Shown here: positions 17,785 to 24,798 of the stretch, piece by piece
Position numbering within the stretch: position 1 is the stretch's first letter
Layout of the letters: each line of letters begins with the position of its first letter
NCBI RefSeq assembly: GCF_001046895.1
Contig: NZ_CAQI01000046.1
Coordinates: 294,953 to 358,952, forward strand
Length of the DNA: 64,000 nt
Reading direction: 5' to 3'
Origin: Pseudarthrobacter siccitolerans
GTDB lineage: Bacteria; Actinomycetota; Actinomycetes; Actinomycetales; Micrococcaceae
Notes under the pieces: model-generated
What the model saw: only the letters and a program-made list of their open reading frames with translations
The model's database searches: none
Told to the model about the DNA's origin: nothing
Program-made: the position numbers and the translations under genes

Positions 17785-18894
17785 TCAGGACTTGGGGCTT
17801 GCTGCCGATTCAACCTTCAGCTTGCCGTCCACGATGTCCTTCTTGATCTGCTCCAGTTCGGACTTCAGATCGGCGGGGACCTGGGAATCAAGGTCGTGGA
17901 ACGGGGCCAGCTGGACGCCGTCGTTGGCAAGGGTGCCGACGTACGGGGTGTTGCTGAACTTGCCGTCCTTGTCCTCCTTGACCACGGTCTCCACGGCCTC
18001 GCCCATCTGCTTCATCACGGAGGACAGCATGATGTCCTTATAGTCCGGTGCGGTGAGGAAGCCGTCGGAGTCAACCCAGATCAGCTTGACGTCCTTGCCT
18101 GCTGCCTTGGCTTCCTTCAGCGCGGCACCGGCGCCCTTGCCGACCGGGCCTGCCACTGGCATCACGATATCGGCGCCCTGGTCCAGGAAGTTCTGGGTGA
18201 GCTGCTTGCCCACGTCCTGCTTCTCGAAGTCGCCGGTGAAGCTGCCGTCCTGGGCTTCCTTGTTCCAGCCAAGGAGTTTGACGTCCTTGCCCTTCTGCTC
18301 GTTGTAGTACTTCACGCCGTCCGCGTAGCCGTCCATAAAGATGGTGACGGTGGGAATCTTGATGCCGCCGAAGGTGGCCACCGTGCCGGTCTTGGTGGTG
18401 CCGGCGGCCAGGTAGCCGGCCAGGAATGCTGCCTGGGCGGTGTCGTAGATGATCGGCTTGACGTTGTTGATGGGCGTCTCGTAGCCGAAGTCGATGATGG
18501 CGAAGTGGCTGTCCGGGTTGGCCGTTGCCTGTGCCTTGGTGGCGTCGCCCAGCAGGAAGCCGACGGTGACGGTCAGGTCGCAGCCGGCGGTGACCATGGC
18601 GCGGAGGTTGGGCTCGAAGTCATTGTTGGTCTTGGACTCCACCTGGTTGACCTTGATGCCGAGATCGGCCTCCGCCTTCTTCAGGCCCTCATAGGAGGAC
18701 TGGTTGAAGGACTGGTCGTCGAATCCGCCCGAGTCGGAGACGATGCAGCCGGTGTAGTCGGTGGCACCGGCGGACGAAGTGCTTCCGGCTTCGGGGGCTG
18801 CGCCGCAGGCGGTCAACAGAAGGGCCGAAGCGCTGACGGTAGCCAGGCCGGCCATTGAACCGCGCTTGACGTGTGCACGCAGTGATTTCTTCAA
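17785..18894 (-). CDS. Bmp-family nucleoside-binding lipoprotein
   Basis: 369 residues. Substrate-binding lipoprotein of the Bmp (PnrA/Med) family, which binds purine and other nucleosides at the outer face of the membrane. The signal peptide carries the lipobox LLTAC near residue 30, followed by a Ser/Gly linker. Family motifs: GCIVSDSGGFDDQSFNQSS, DSHFAIIDFGYE, QAAFLAGYLAAG, and VMPVAGPVGKGAGAALKEAK. The start is TTG at 18894 with GGAGGAAAA directly upstream. First gene of the nucleoside uptake and salvage operon. Confidence 0.94.
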   Translation of the reverse strand: MKKSLRAHVKRGSMAGLATVSASALLLTACGAAPEAGSTSSAGATDYTGCIVSDSGGFDDQSFNQSSYEGLKKAEADLGIKVNQVESKTNNDFEPNLRAMVTAGCDLTVTVGFLLGDATKAQATANPDSHFAIIDFGYETPINNVKPIIYDTAQAAFLAGYLAAGTTKTGTVATFGGIKIPTVTIFMDGYADGVKYYNEQKGKDVKLLGWNKEAQDGSFTGDFEKQDVGKQLTQNFLDQGADIVMPVAGPVGKGAGAALKEAKAAGKDVKLIWVDSDGFLTAPDYKDIMLSSVMKQMGEAVETVVKEDKDGKFSNTPYVGTLANDGVQLAPFHDLDSQVPADLKSELEQIKKDIVDGKLKVESAASPKS

Positions 18895-19097
18895 TTTTCC
18901 TCCAGGATGAAGAGAGTGGCGCTACGGCTCGAATTCAATGAGTGTCCGTTTCTACACTGAAATTCTGTTTTCACTGAGGTCCGCAGCACTGCGCCGGAGC
19001 GCACTGATGGCACCCACTTTAGTGGCCTGCAACACGTCTCCGTAGCACACCCGGGCGCGATTGAAGAGATTGTTTACAAGTTGTTACCAACGAGTAG
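18895..19097. other. Intergenic region upstream of the nucleoside operon
   Basis: About 200 nt with no convincing open frame. It must hold the promoter of the Bmp operon. AT-rich patches occur near 18955-18975, but no clear -35/-10 pair could be assigned. A GTGT...ACAC pair sits at about 18942-18957. Confidence 0.4.
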
Positions 19098-19100
19098 GGG

Positions 19101-19120
19101 GCCGCACCTCGCGGTGCGGC
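19101..19120 (-). terminator. Hairpin after the MDR oxidoreductase gene
   Basis: GCCGCACC (19101-19108) and GGTGCGGC (19113-19120) with loop TCGC, 11 nt after the stop codon. There is no T-run on the minus strand, so it is a hairpin rather than a clear intrinsic terminator. Confidence 0.4.
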
Positions 19121-19130
19121 GCCTGCTCGT

Positions 19131-20168
19131 TCAGCTGCCGGACAACCGCCAGAGGCGGACCAGCATCTTGCCGGTATTGGCGCCGTCGAGCAGGTCCATA
19201 AACGCCTGCGGGGCGTTCTCAAGCCCGTCCACGATGGTCTCGTCGTAGCGGACCGTGCCGTCGGCGAGCCAGCCTGCCATCCTTTCGGCGAACTCTGCGG
19301 AGTGCTGCCGCTGCCCGCCCACCAGGAAGCCCCTGAGGGTGAGCTGCTTGCCGATGGCCAGCATCAGGTTGTGCGGGGCAGGCGTGGGCTCGGTGGAGTT
19401 GTACTGCGCAATGGCGCCGCACATCGCCACACGGCCGCCGACGTTGAGCGTGGCCAGGGCGGCCTCAAGGTGTTCGCCGCCCACATTGTCGAAGTAGACA
19501 TCGATGCCGGCTGAACCGGCCGCTTTTTGCAGCTGCTCCAGGACCGGGCCGTCGTGGTAGTCGAAGGCAGCGTCAAACCCGAGTTCCAGCAGCCGGGCCA
19601 CCTTGGCAGGGGTGCCCGCGGAACCAATCACGCGGGATGCGCCCATGGCCTTGGCGATCTGGCCCACCAGTGAACCCACCGCGCCGGCCGCGCCCGAGAC
19701 GAACACGGCGTCCCCGGCTTTGAACTCTGCGACCTTGAGCAGGCCGGCGTATGCCGTCAGCCCCGTCATGCCCAGCGCACCGAGGAAAGCTGACGCGGGG
19801 GCGAGGTCGGTGCGTGCGGGCGTGGCTGCGGCAGCGTCGACCACTGCGTATTCGCGCCAGCCCAGGGCATGCACCACCACGTCACCTTCCTGATGGCGCT
19901 CCGAACGGGAGGCAATCACCTCCCCCACGGCGCCGCCGTCGAGCGCCTTATCCAAGGCGAAGGGCGCGGAGTAGGACTTGACGTCATTCATGCGCCCGCG
20001 CATGTAGGGATCGACGGACATAAAGAGGTTGCGGACCATGACCTGGCCGTCCTGGAGCTCCGGCAGTAGTGACTCGGCAAGCCGGAAGTTCTCCGGGACC
20101 GGTCGGCCCGCGGGCCGCGAAGCCAGCTGGATTTCGCGGGTGGTGACGGGAATTGTGGCAACGCTCAT
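19131..20168 (-). CDS. Zinc-free MDR NADP-dependent oxidoreductase
   Basis: 345 residues. Medium-chain reductase of the CurA/leukotriene B4 dehydrogenase class, reducing activated C=C bonds with NADPH. The N-terminus has LFMSVDPYMRGRM, typical of this class. The Rossmann region is VFVSGAAGAVGSLVGQIAK and the NADP-contact stretch VIGSAGTPAKV; FDNVGGEHLEAAL is also diagnostic. The catalytic zinc ligands of alcohol dehydrogenases are absent. Its ATG overlaps the ohr stop by 4 nt, so it belongs to the ohrR-ohr unit. A role in detoxifying lipid-peroxide-derived enals fits that context but is inferred. Confidence 0.9.
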   Translation of the reverse strand: MSVATIPVTTREIQLASRPAGRPVPENFRLAESLLPELQDGQVMVRNLFMSVDPYMRGRMNDVKSYSAPFALDKALDGGAVGEVIASRSERHQEGDVVVHALGWREYAVVDAAAATPARTDLAPASAFLGALGMTGLTAYAGLLKVAEFKAGDAVFVSGAAGAVGSLVGQIAKAMGASRVIGSAGTPAKVARLLELGFDAAFDYHDGPVLEQLQKAAGSAGIDVYFDNVGGEHLEAALATLNVGGRVAMCGAIAQYNSTEPTPAPHNLMLAIGKQLTLRGFLVGGQRQHSAEFAERMAGWLADGTVRYDETIVDGLENAPQAFMDLLDGANTGKMLVRLWRLSGS

Positions 20169-20593
20169 GCGGCGTACTCCAGGATCTTGAGGTCCACGGT
20201 GATGTTTCCGCGGGTGGCGTTGGAGTAGGGGCAGATTTCATGGGCTTTGGCCACGAGCGCCTCAGCTGTGGCCAGGTCCAGTGCCGGCAGGGCGATCTCC
20301 AGTTCCGCTGCCAGCCCGAAACCTGCGGTGTCCAGCTGTCCGAGGTGGACCTTGGCGGCAACTGCCGAATCGGTCAGGTCCGCGCGTTCCTTGCGGCCCA
20401 CCAGCCGGAGCGCGGAGTGGAAGCAGGCGGCATAGCCGGCAGCGAAAAGCTGTTCGGGGTTGGTGCCTTCGCCGGTCCCGCCAAGCTCCAGGGGGCTGGA
20501 GAGGGTGACGTCCAGTTTGCCGTCGTTGGTGCGTGCGTTGCCGTCGCGGCCTTCGCCGGAGGCAAGCGCCTCTGCAGTGTAAAGGGGTTTCAC
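20165..20593 (-). CDS. ohr: Organic hydroperoxide resistance protein Ohr
   Basis: 142 residues, OsmC/Ohr fold. Thiol peroxidase that reduces organic hydroperoxides using lipoylated partners. The two reactive cysteines are at AAGYAACFHSALRLVG (near residue 57, followed by the typical FHSAL) and HEICPYSNATRGN (near residue 121). The catalytic Arg is expected in the region GRDGNARTNDG. The GTG start is at 20593. It follows the OhrR regulator by 37 nt. Confidence 0.94.
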   Translation of the reverse strand: MKPLYTAEALASGEGRDGNARTNDGKLDVTLSSPLELGGTGEGTNPEQLFAAGYAACFHSALRLVGRKERADLTDSAVAAKVHLGQLDTAGFGLAAELEIALPALDLATAEALVAKAHEICPYSNATRGNITVDLKILEYAA

Positions 20594-20630
20594 GGGGCTT
20601 CCGTCCTGTTGTGGGTTGAAATCTTCAGTG

Positions 20631-21065
20631 TCAGAGCGCGTTGTGCAGGGCGGCGGTCAGCCGGCCCAGGGTGTCGCGCAGCTGGTCCAGTTCCCTGGCT
20701 GTCAGCCCGGCGGCGTCCGCCAGCCGCTGCGGGATGGCGCCGGCCTTACCGCTCAACTCCCGGCCGGCCGGCGTCAGGTGGATGGCGACCCGGCGTTCGT
20801 CCTCTCCGGACCGCCGGCGCTCCACCAGCCCCAGTGATTCCAGGCGCTTGAGCAGGGGTGACAGGGTGCCCGAGTCCAGTCCGAGCTCTTCGCCCAGTTC
20901 CTTCACGCCGCGCGGCTCGCTTTCCCACAGCACCAGCATCACCAGGTACTGCGGATACGTGAGGCCCAGCTCTTCGAGGACAGGCCGGTACACGGCAGTG
21001 GCGGCACGGGATGCGGAGTAGAGCGCAAAACACACCTGGCGGTTCAGCCGGGGAACATCAGTCAT
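20631..21065 (-). CDS. ohrR: MarR-family peroxide sensor OhrR
   Basis: 144 residues from ATG 21065. MarR-type winged-helix repressor. The redox-sensing cysteine is in NRQVCFALYSASRA (near residue 13), the position expected for OhrR. The wing-helix region is GLDSGTLSPLLKRLESLGLVERRRSGEDER, with conserved Asp/Arg in the wing. The start is favoured because TATGGT lies 6 nt upstream with TTGTGT 17 nt before it, a leaderless promoter overlapped by the operator-like element at 21083-21103. Oxidation of the Cys would release ohr and the reductase. Confidence 0.93.
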   Translation of the reverse strand: MTDVPRLNRQVCFALYSASRAATAVYRPVLEELGLTYPQYLVMLVLWESEPRGVKELGEELGLDSGTLSPLLKRLESLGLVERRRSGEDERRVAIHLTPAGRELSGKAGAIPQRLADAAGLTARELDQLRDTLGRLTAALHNAL

Positions 21066-21071
21066 GCCATA

Positions 21072-21103
21072 ACCATAACGGGCAATTAGATTGCACACAA
21101 CTT
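21072..21103 (-). promoter_or_regulatory. ohrR-ohr promoter with OhrR-type operator
   Basis: On the minus strand: TTGTGT (21100-21095), a 17-nt spacer, TATGGT (21077-21072), then 6 nt to the ATG. The AT-rich stretch 21083-21103 contains TTGTGTGCAA followed by TCTAATTG, resembling OhrR operators in other actinobacteria. It overlaps the -35 element, as expected for autorepression. Confidence 0.6.
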
Positions 21104-21172
21104 ACTTCGAGTGGCTCAGTGAGGCCCGGTCAGGGTTTTTGGTATGTACGACGGCGGCGCGCGCCGCCGCCC

Positions 21173-22372
21173 CTACAGGTCGCGGATGGTGCGCAGCGCC
21201 GCAGCCGTGAGCACCCGGATGCCCAGGCCCAGGGCCCGTTCGTCCAGGATGTAGTCGCCGCGGTGGAGATCGTATTCCTCGCCGCCGGGCGTTTTGGTGC
21301 CGAGCCGCATCATGGCGCCCGGGAGCTCGGCAAGGAACCAGGCGAAGTCCTCCCCGCCCATTGACTGCGGGGTCAGCACCACGGCGCTTTCGCCGATTTC
21401 CGCCCTGGCCGATGCCTCGATGATGGCCGTCTCGTGCTCGGAGTTCACCACCGGCGGCACTCCCCTGGTGTGCTCCAGGCGCACGTCCACGCCGTAGGGA
21501 GCCGCCACCTGGTGCACCACTTCATCCAGCAGTTCGCCCGCGGCGTGCCAGGCATCGCGGTCCAGGCAGCGCATGGTTCCGGCCATGTAGCCGGTGCCGG
21601 GAATGGCATTCGGAGCCGAGCCGGCGGAGATCTGCCCCCAGACCACGGACACTCCGCTCCGGACATCCACCCGGCGGGACAGGACGGCCGGGACGTTCAC
21701 GGCAATCTGGGCCAGTGCGAACACCAGGTCCTCGGTCAGGTGCGGACGCGAGGTGTGGCCGCCGCGGCCGGAAAGTTCGATCCGGATGGTGTCCGAGGCT
21801 GAGGTGATGGCGCCGATGCGCGTGCCGATCTTGCCCACTTCGATGCGCGGATCACAGTGCAGGGCCAGGATGCGGGGAACCCCGTCCAGGACGCCCTGCT
21901 CGATGCACGAGTGCGCGCCGCCGGGCATGGTTTCCTCGGCGGGCTGGAAGATGATGCGGACGGTGGCGCCGAGCGGTTCCTCCTGGTGCATGCGGTGCAG
22001 CACCAGGGCAATGCCCAGCATGGTGGTGGTGTGGACGTCGTGGCCGCACGCGTGCGTTACACCGTGGTTCTTCGAGGCGAAGGGCAGGCCCGTCTCCTCG
22101 ATGATGGGCAGCGCATCGATGTCGCCGCGCAGGGCGGTGGCAATGGGCCCCTCCCCCACATCCACGGTGAGGCCGGTGCCGTCCAGCCGGCGGGGGCTGA
22201 GTCCTGCGGCTTCGAGCCGCTCGGCGAGCTTGTCCGTGGTACGGAATTCCTTGAAGGACAGTTCCGGGTGCGCATGGAGGTCCCGGCGGAAATCGATCAG
22301 TTCCGGCAGGAGCGGCTCAAGCCAGGGTGCCACCAGCGCGGTGGGCTCGGTTTCCGTAGTGTAATTGCGCAC
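21173..22372 (-). CDS. M20 family amidohydrolase (HipO/AbgB-like)
   Basis: 399 residues. Metal-dependent amidohydrolase/peptidase of the M20D group, which removes acyl groups from amino acids or related amides. Metal-site motifs: RRDLHAHPELSFKEFRT, ALRGDIDALPIIEETGL, HACGHDVHTTTMLG, FQPAEETMPGGA (catalytic Glu) and GGEDFAWFLAELPGAMMRLG at the C-terminus; the lid domain contains GRGGHTSRPH. The GTG start at 22372 is preceded at 6 nt by TAGAGT, pointing to a leaderless mRNA. Substrate not predictable; hippurate or N-acetyl amino acids are the usual guess. Confidence 0.92.
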   Translation of the reverse strand: MRNYTTETEPTALVAPWLEPLLPELIDFRRDLHAHPELSFKEFRTTDKLAERLEAAGLSPRRLDGTGLTVDVGEGPIATALRGDIDALPIIEETGLPFASKNHGVTHACGHDVHTTTMLGIALVLHRMHQEEPLGATVRIIFQPAEETMPGGAHSCIEQGVLDGVPRILALHCDPRIEVGKIGTRIGAITSASDTIRIELSGRGGHTSRPHLTEDLVFALAQIAVNVPAVLSRRVDVRSGVSVVWGQISAGSAPNAIPGTGYMAGTMRCLDRDAWHAAGELLDEVVHQVAAPYGVDVRLEHTRGVPPVVNSEHETAIIEASARAEIGESAVVLTPQSMGGEDFAWFLAELPGAMMRLGTKTPGGEEYDLHRGDYILDERALGLGIRVLTAAALRTIRDL

Positions 22373-22447
22373 TGCTTCACTCTAGCGAGGGTCGCCGGAT
22401 TACGGGCCATCGCGGTCCCCGCGTTACATCCGCAGGGCCGCGCCGGC

Positions 22448-23581
22448 CTAGAGAACGTCTGTATCCCCGCTGGCCTTCAGGGCGTCGACGGCGGCCTTGA
22501 CCCGCTGCGAGTTGGCCATGGTGGTCACAAGCAGGGCATCGGGGGTATCCACGATGACAACGTCCTGGATCCCGATCAGCGCGATCACGCGCTTGGTGTC
22601 GGTCACCACCACGCCGCTGGAGTTCTCGGTGAACACGCGTGCGCCCTCACCTAGTACGGTGACGTCGTCAACTTCCTTGGCACTGTTGAGCCGGCCCACG
22701 GAAGCGAAGTCTCCGACGTCGTCCCAACGGAAGGAGCCGGGCACGACGGCGACGTCCCCGGCTTCGGCGGCAGGTTCGGCCACTGCGTAATCGATGGCGA
22801 TCTTGGGCAGGGTGGGCCAGACGCGGGCCGTGACCTCGTCGCGGGCCGGGGTGTCCCAGGCGCGGGCAATTTCCTGCAGGCCCTGGAACAGCTCGGGCTG
22901 GTTGGCCTCGAGGTGCTTGAGCAGAAGGGCAACGGGGGCCACGAACATACCGGCGTTCCACACGTAGTTGCCGCTGTCCACGTACTGCTGCGCCACTTCC
23001 TCGTTCGGCTTTTCGACGAACTCCACCACATCCTGGGCGCTGGGAGCGCCGTCGATGTGCAGGTCCTGGCCCGAACGGATGTACCCGAATCCCGTGGACG
23101 GATGGGTGGGCTTGATGCCGATCGTGACGATCTTGCCGGCGGCGGCGGTGTGGATGGCTTCGCGGACCGCCTGCTGGAAGAGGTTGTCCGGGCTGATCAC
23201 CTGGTCCGCGGCGAAGGAACCCATGATGGTGTCGGGATCGCGTTCGTGCAGGATGGCCGCGGCGAGGCCAATGGCCGCACCGGAATCCTTTGGCTCGGAC
23301 TCGAGCACCAGGTCCGCGTCCTGGACTTCCGGCAGCTGGCGGCACACCGCGTCCCGGTGGGCCTGCCCCGTGACCACCAGCACCCGCGTGCCGGCCAGCG
23401 GGTGCAGCCGGTCATAGGTGGCGCGCAGCAGCGTGCTGCCCGAGCCGGTGAGGTCATGCAGGAACTTGGGAGCTGCGGCTCGCGACAGGGGCCAAAGGCG
23501 GGTCCCCACGCCGCCGGCCGGAATCACCGCGATGAAGCGGTCAAGGGGTGAAGCCGGGCTTGTCACTTTGTCTGTACTCAT
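22448..23581 (-). CDS. manC: Mannose-1-phosphate guanylyltransferase
   Basis: 377 residues. Makes GDP-mannose from GTP and mannose 1-phosphate for mannosylated glycolipids and polysaccharides. Nucleotidyltransferase motif AVIPAGGVGTRLWPLSRAAAPKFLHDL at the N-terminus, split here as PAGGVGTRLWPLSR and PKFLHDL; sugar-site FVEKPNEEVAQQYV and NYVWNAGMFVAPV; SFRWDDVGDF. No C-terminal isomerase domain, so monofunctional. ATG 23581 is used; the codon before it is a TTG. TAAAGT lies 8 nt upstream. Divergent from sdhC. Confidence 0.94.
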   Translation of the reverse strand: MSTDKVTSPASPLDRFIAVIPAGGVGTRLWPLSRAAAPKFLHDLTGSGSTLLRATYDRLHPLAGTRVLVVTGQAHRDAVCRQLPEVQDADLVLESEPKDSGAAIGLAAAILHERDPDTIMGSFAADQVISPDNLFQQAVREAIHTAAAGKIVTIGIKPTHPSTGFGYIRSGQDLHIDGAPSAQDVVEFVEKPNEEVAQQYVDSGNYVWNAGMFVAPVALLLKHLEANQPELFQGLQEIARAWDTPARDEVTARVWPTLPKIAIDYAVAEPAAEAGDVAVVPGSFRWDDVGDFASVGRLNSAKEVDDVTVLGEGARVFTENSSGVVVTDTKRVIALIGIQDVVIVDTPDALLVTTMANSQRVKAAVDALKASGDTDVL

Positions 23582-23845
23582 CAAGGCCTACTTTAGCCGA
23601 CCGCCTGCTGCGGCCCCTTCGGGGGTCCGGCCGGGCCAACCTGGACTTCATCTGGACGCGCGATTGTGGCGTTAGTCTCATTATTCAGCAAAATCCTTGC
23701 CACTGCTGGGCACCAAGGAGTTCCTAAATTGAATAAGCTGTTAGCGGAGCCTAGATTTAGGCCTGAGCTACGAGTGCTCTCGCAGCAGGCGTTCCCCCCG
23801 CGTGGATCTCATGCCAGCGCCGCTGTGTTGCAGGGAGGTTTATCA
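23582..23845. other. Divergent manC-sdhC intergenic region
   Basis: 264 nt. It contains GGCCCC-TTC-GGGGTC (about 23613-23628), a hairpin close to manC. It also contains a Shine-Dalgarno AAGGAG (23715-23720) followed by TTG at 23729 that is open and in frame with sdhC. That start would add 39 residues to SdhC, including a rare UUA codon. No family similarity is seen in the extension, so it may be a leader or an alternative start. Confidence 0.5.
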
Positions 23846-24226
23846 GTGCCGACAAAACCAGCTGGCACCTTGTACCGCGGCCGTGAAGGCATGTGGTCTT
23901 GGGTAGGACACCGTATTACCGGTGTAGTGATCTTTTTCTTCTTGTTGGTCCACGTTTTGGACACCTCCTTGGTGCGTGTGTCTCCCGAGGCCTACACCGC
24001 GGTGATCGGTGCTTACAAGAACCCCCTCATGGCCTTGGGCGAGACCGGTCTTGTTGCGGCCATCGTCTTCCACGCCTTTAACGGCCTGCGCATTATTGCG
24101 GTGGACTTCTGGAAGAAGGGTGCCAAGTACCAGCGCCAGATGCTCTGGGCCGTCCTGGCCCTCTGGGTCGTCACCATGGTCGCCTTCTCCATCCGCCACC
24201 TATCCCTCGCGCTCGGAGGTCACTAG
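23846..24226 (+). CDS. sdhC: Succinate dehydrogenase cytochrome b subunit
   Basis: 126 residues from GTG 23846, which has GGGAGG 8 nt upstream. Membrane anchor of complex II that holds heme b and the quinone site. N-terminal RGREGMWSWVGHRITGV is the SdhC signature; three membrane helices follow, with histidines in FFFLLVHVLD and FHAFNGLRI as candidate heme ligands. An in-frame TTG start at 23729 with a good ribosome-binding site could give a 165-residue form. It is followed after 2 nt by sdhD. Confidence 0.92.
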   Translation: MPTKPAGTLYRGREGMWSWVGHRITGVVIFFFLLVHVLDTSLVRVSPEAYTAVIGAYKNPLMALGETGLVAAIVFHAFNGLRIIAVDFWKKGAKYQRQMLWAVLALWVVTMVAFSIRHLSLALGGH

Positions 24227-24228
24227 CC

Positions 24229-24690
24229 ATGTCAGCAACGATTGAGAGCCCGCGCAGCGGGCGGATCGCGCCCCAGTACCGCCGCACCGGCGGAAGCCGC
24301 GGCAACTTCGAAATGATCGCCTGGCTGTTCATGCGGCTCTCCGGCGTGGTGCTCGTGGTCCTGATCTTTGGCCACCTCTTCGTGAACCTGTTGGTGGGCG
24401 AGGGCATCCACGCCATCGACTTCGGTTTTGTCGCCGGCAAATGGGCCGACCCGTTCTGGCAGTTCTGGGACCTGACCATGCTGTGGCTGGCCATGCTGCA
24501 CGGCACCAATGGTGTGCGCACCATCATCAACGACTACGCCGAGAAGGATTCAACCCGCCGCTGGCTGAAGACCGTCCTCTACTCAGCGACCGTTGTCATC
24601 ATCGTCCTGGGCACCCTGGTGATTTTCACCTTCGATCCGTGCCCCGTGGTTGACGGCGTCCCCCTGCCTGGCGGTTTCTGCCCTGCCTAG
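24229..24690 (+). CDS. sdhD: Succinate dehydrogenase membrane anchor subunit
   Basis: 153 residues. Second anchor subunit of complex II. Three membrane helices: FEMIAWLFMRLSGVVLVVLI with the GHLFVNLL histidine, then the WDLTMLWLAMLHGTNGVRTI helix with its conserved His and Arg, and a third helix VLYSATVVIIVLGTLVIF. A cytoplasmic N-terminus of about 30 polar residues precedes them. A strong hairpin follows the stop and separates it from sdhA. Confidence 0.92.
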   Translation: MSATIESPRSGRIAPQYRRTGGSRGNFEMIAWLFMRLSGVVLVVLIFGHLFVNLLVGEGIHAIDFGFVAGKWADPFWQFWDLTMLWLAMLHGTNGVRTIINDYAEKDSTRRWLKTVLYSATVVIIVLGTLVIFTFDPCPVVDGVPLPGGFCPA

Positions 24691-24705
24691 CAGCAGCACC
24701 ACCCC

Positions 24706-24736
24706 GGGCCCGCGGGCATTACCGCGGGCCCTGTTT
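24706..24736 (+). terminator. Terminator-like hairpin between sdhD and sdhA
   Basis: A perfect 10-bp stem, GGGCCCGCGG (24706-24715) with CCGCGGGCCC (24722-24731), a 6-nt loop, then TGTTTT. It has the form of an intrinsic terminator inside the sdhCDAB operon, 62 nt before the sdhA start. It may attenuate the soluble-subunit genes or stabilise a processed end; sdhA could have its own promoter in 24737-24798. Confidence 0.7.
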
Positions 24737-24798
24737 TGCGGGGAGGGCGAAGCCGCCCCGTTGTTTTATAGCGAATTTTGAGAGAAAGAGCGTCTGGT

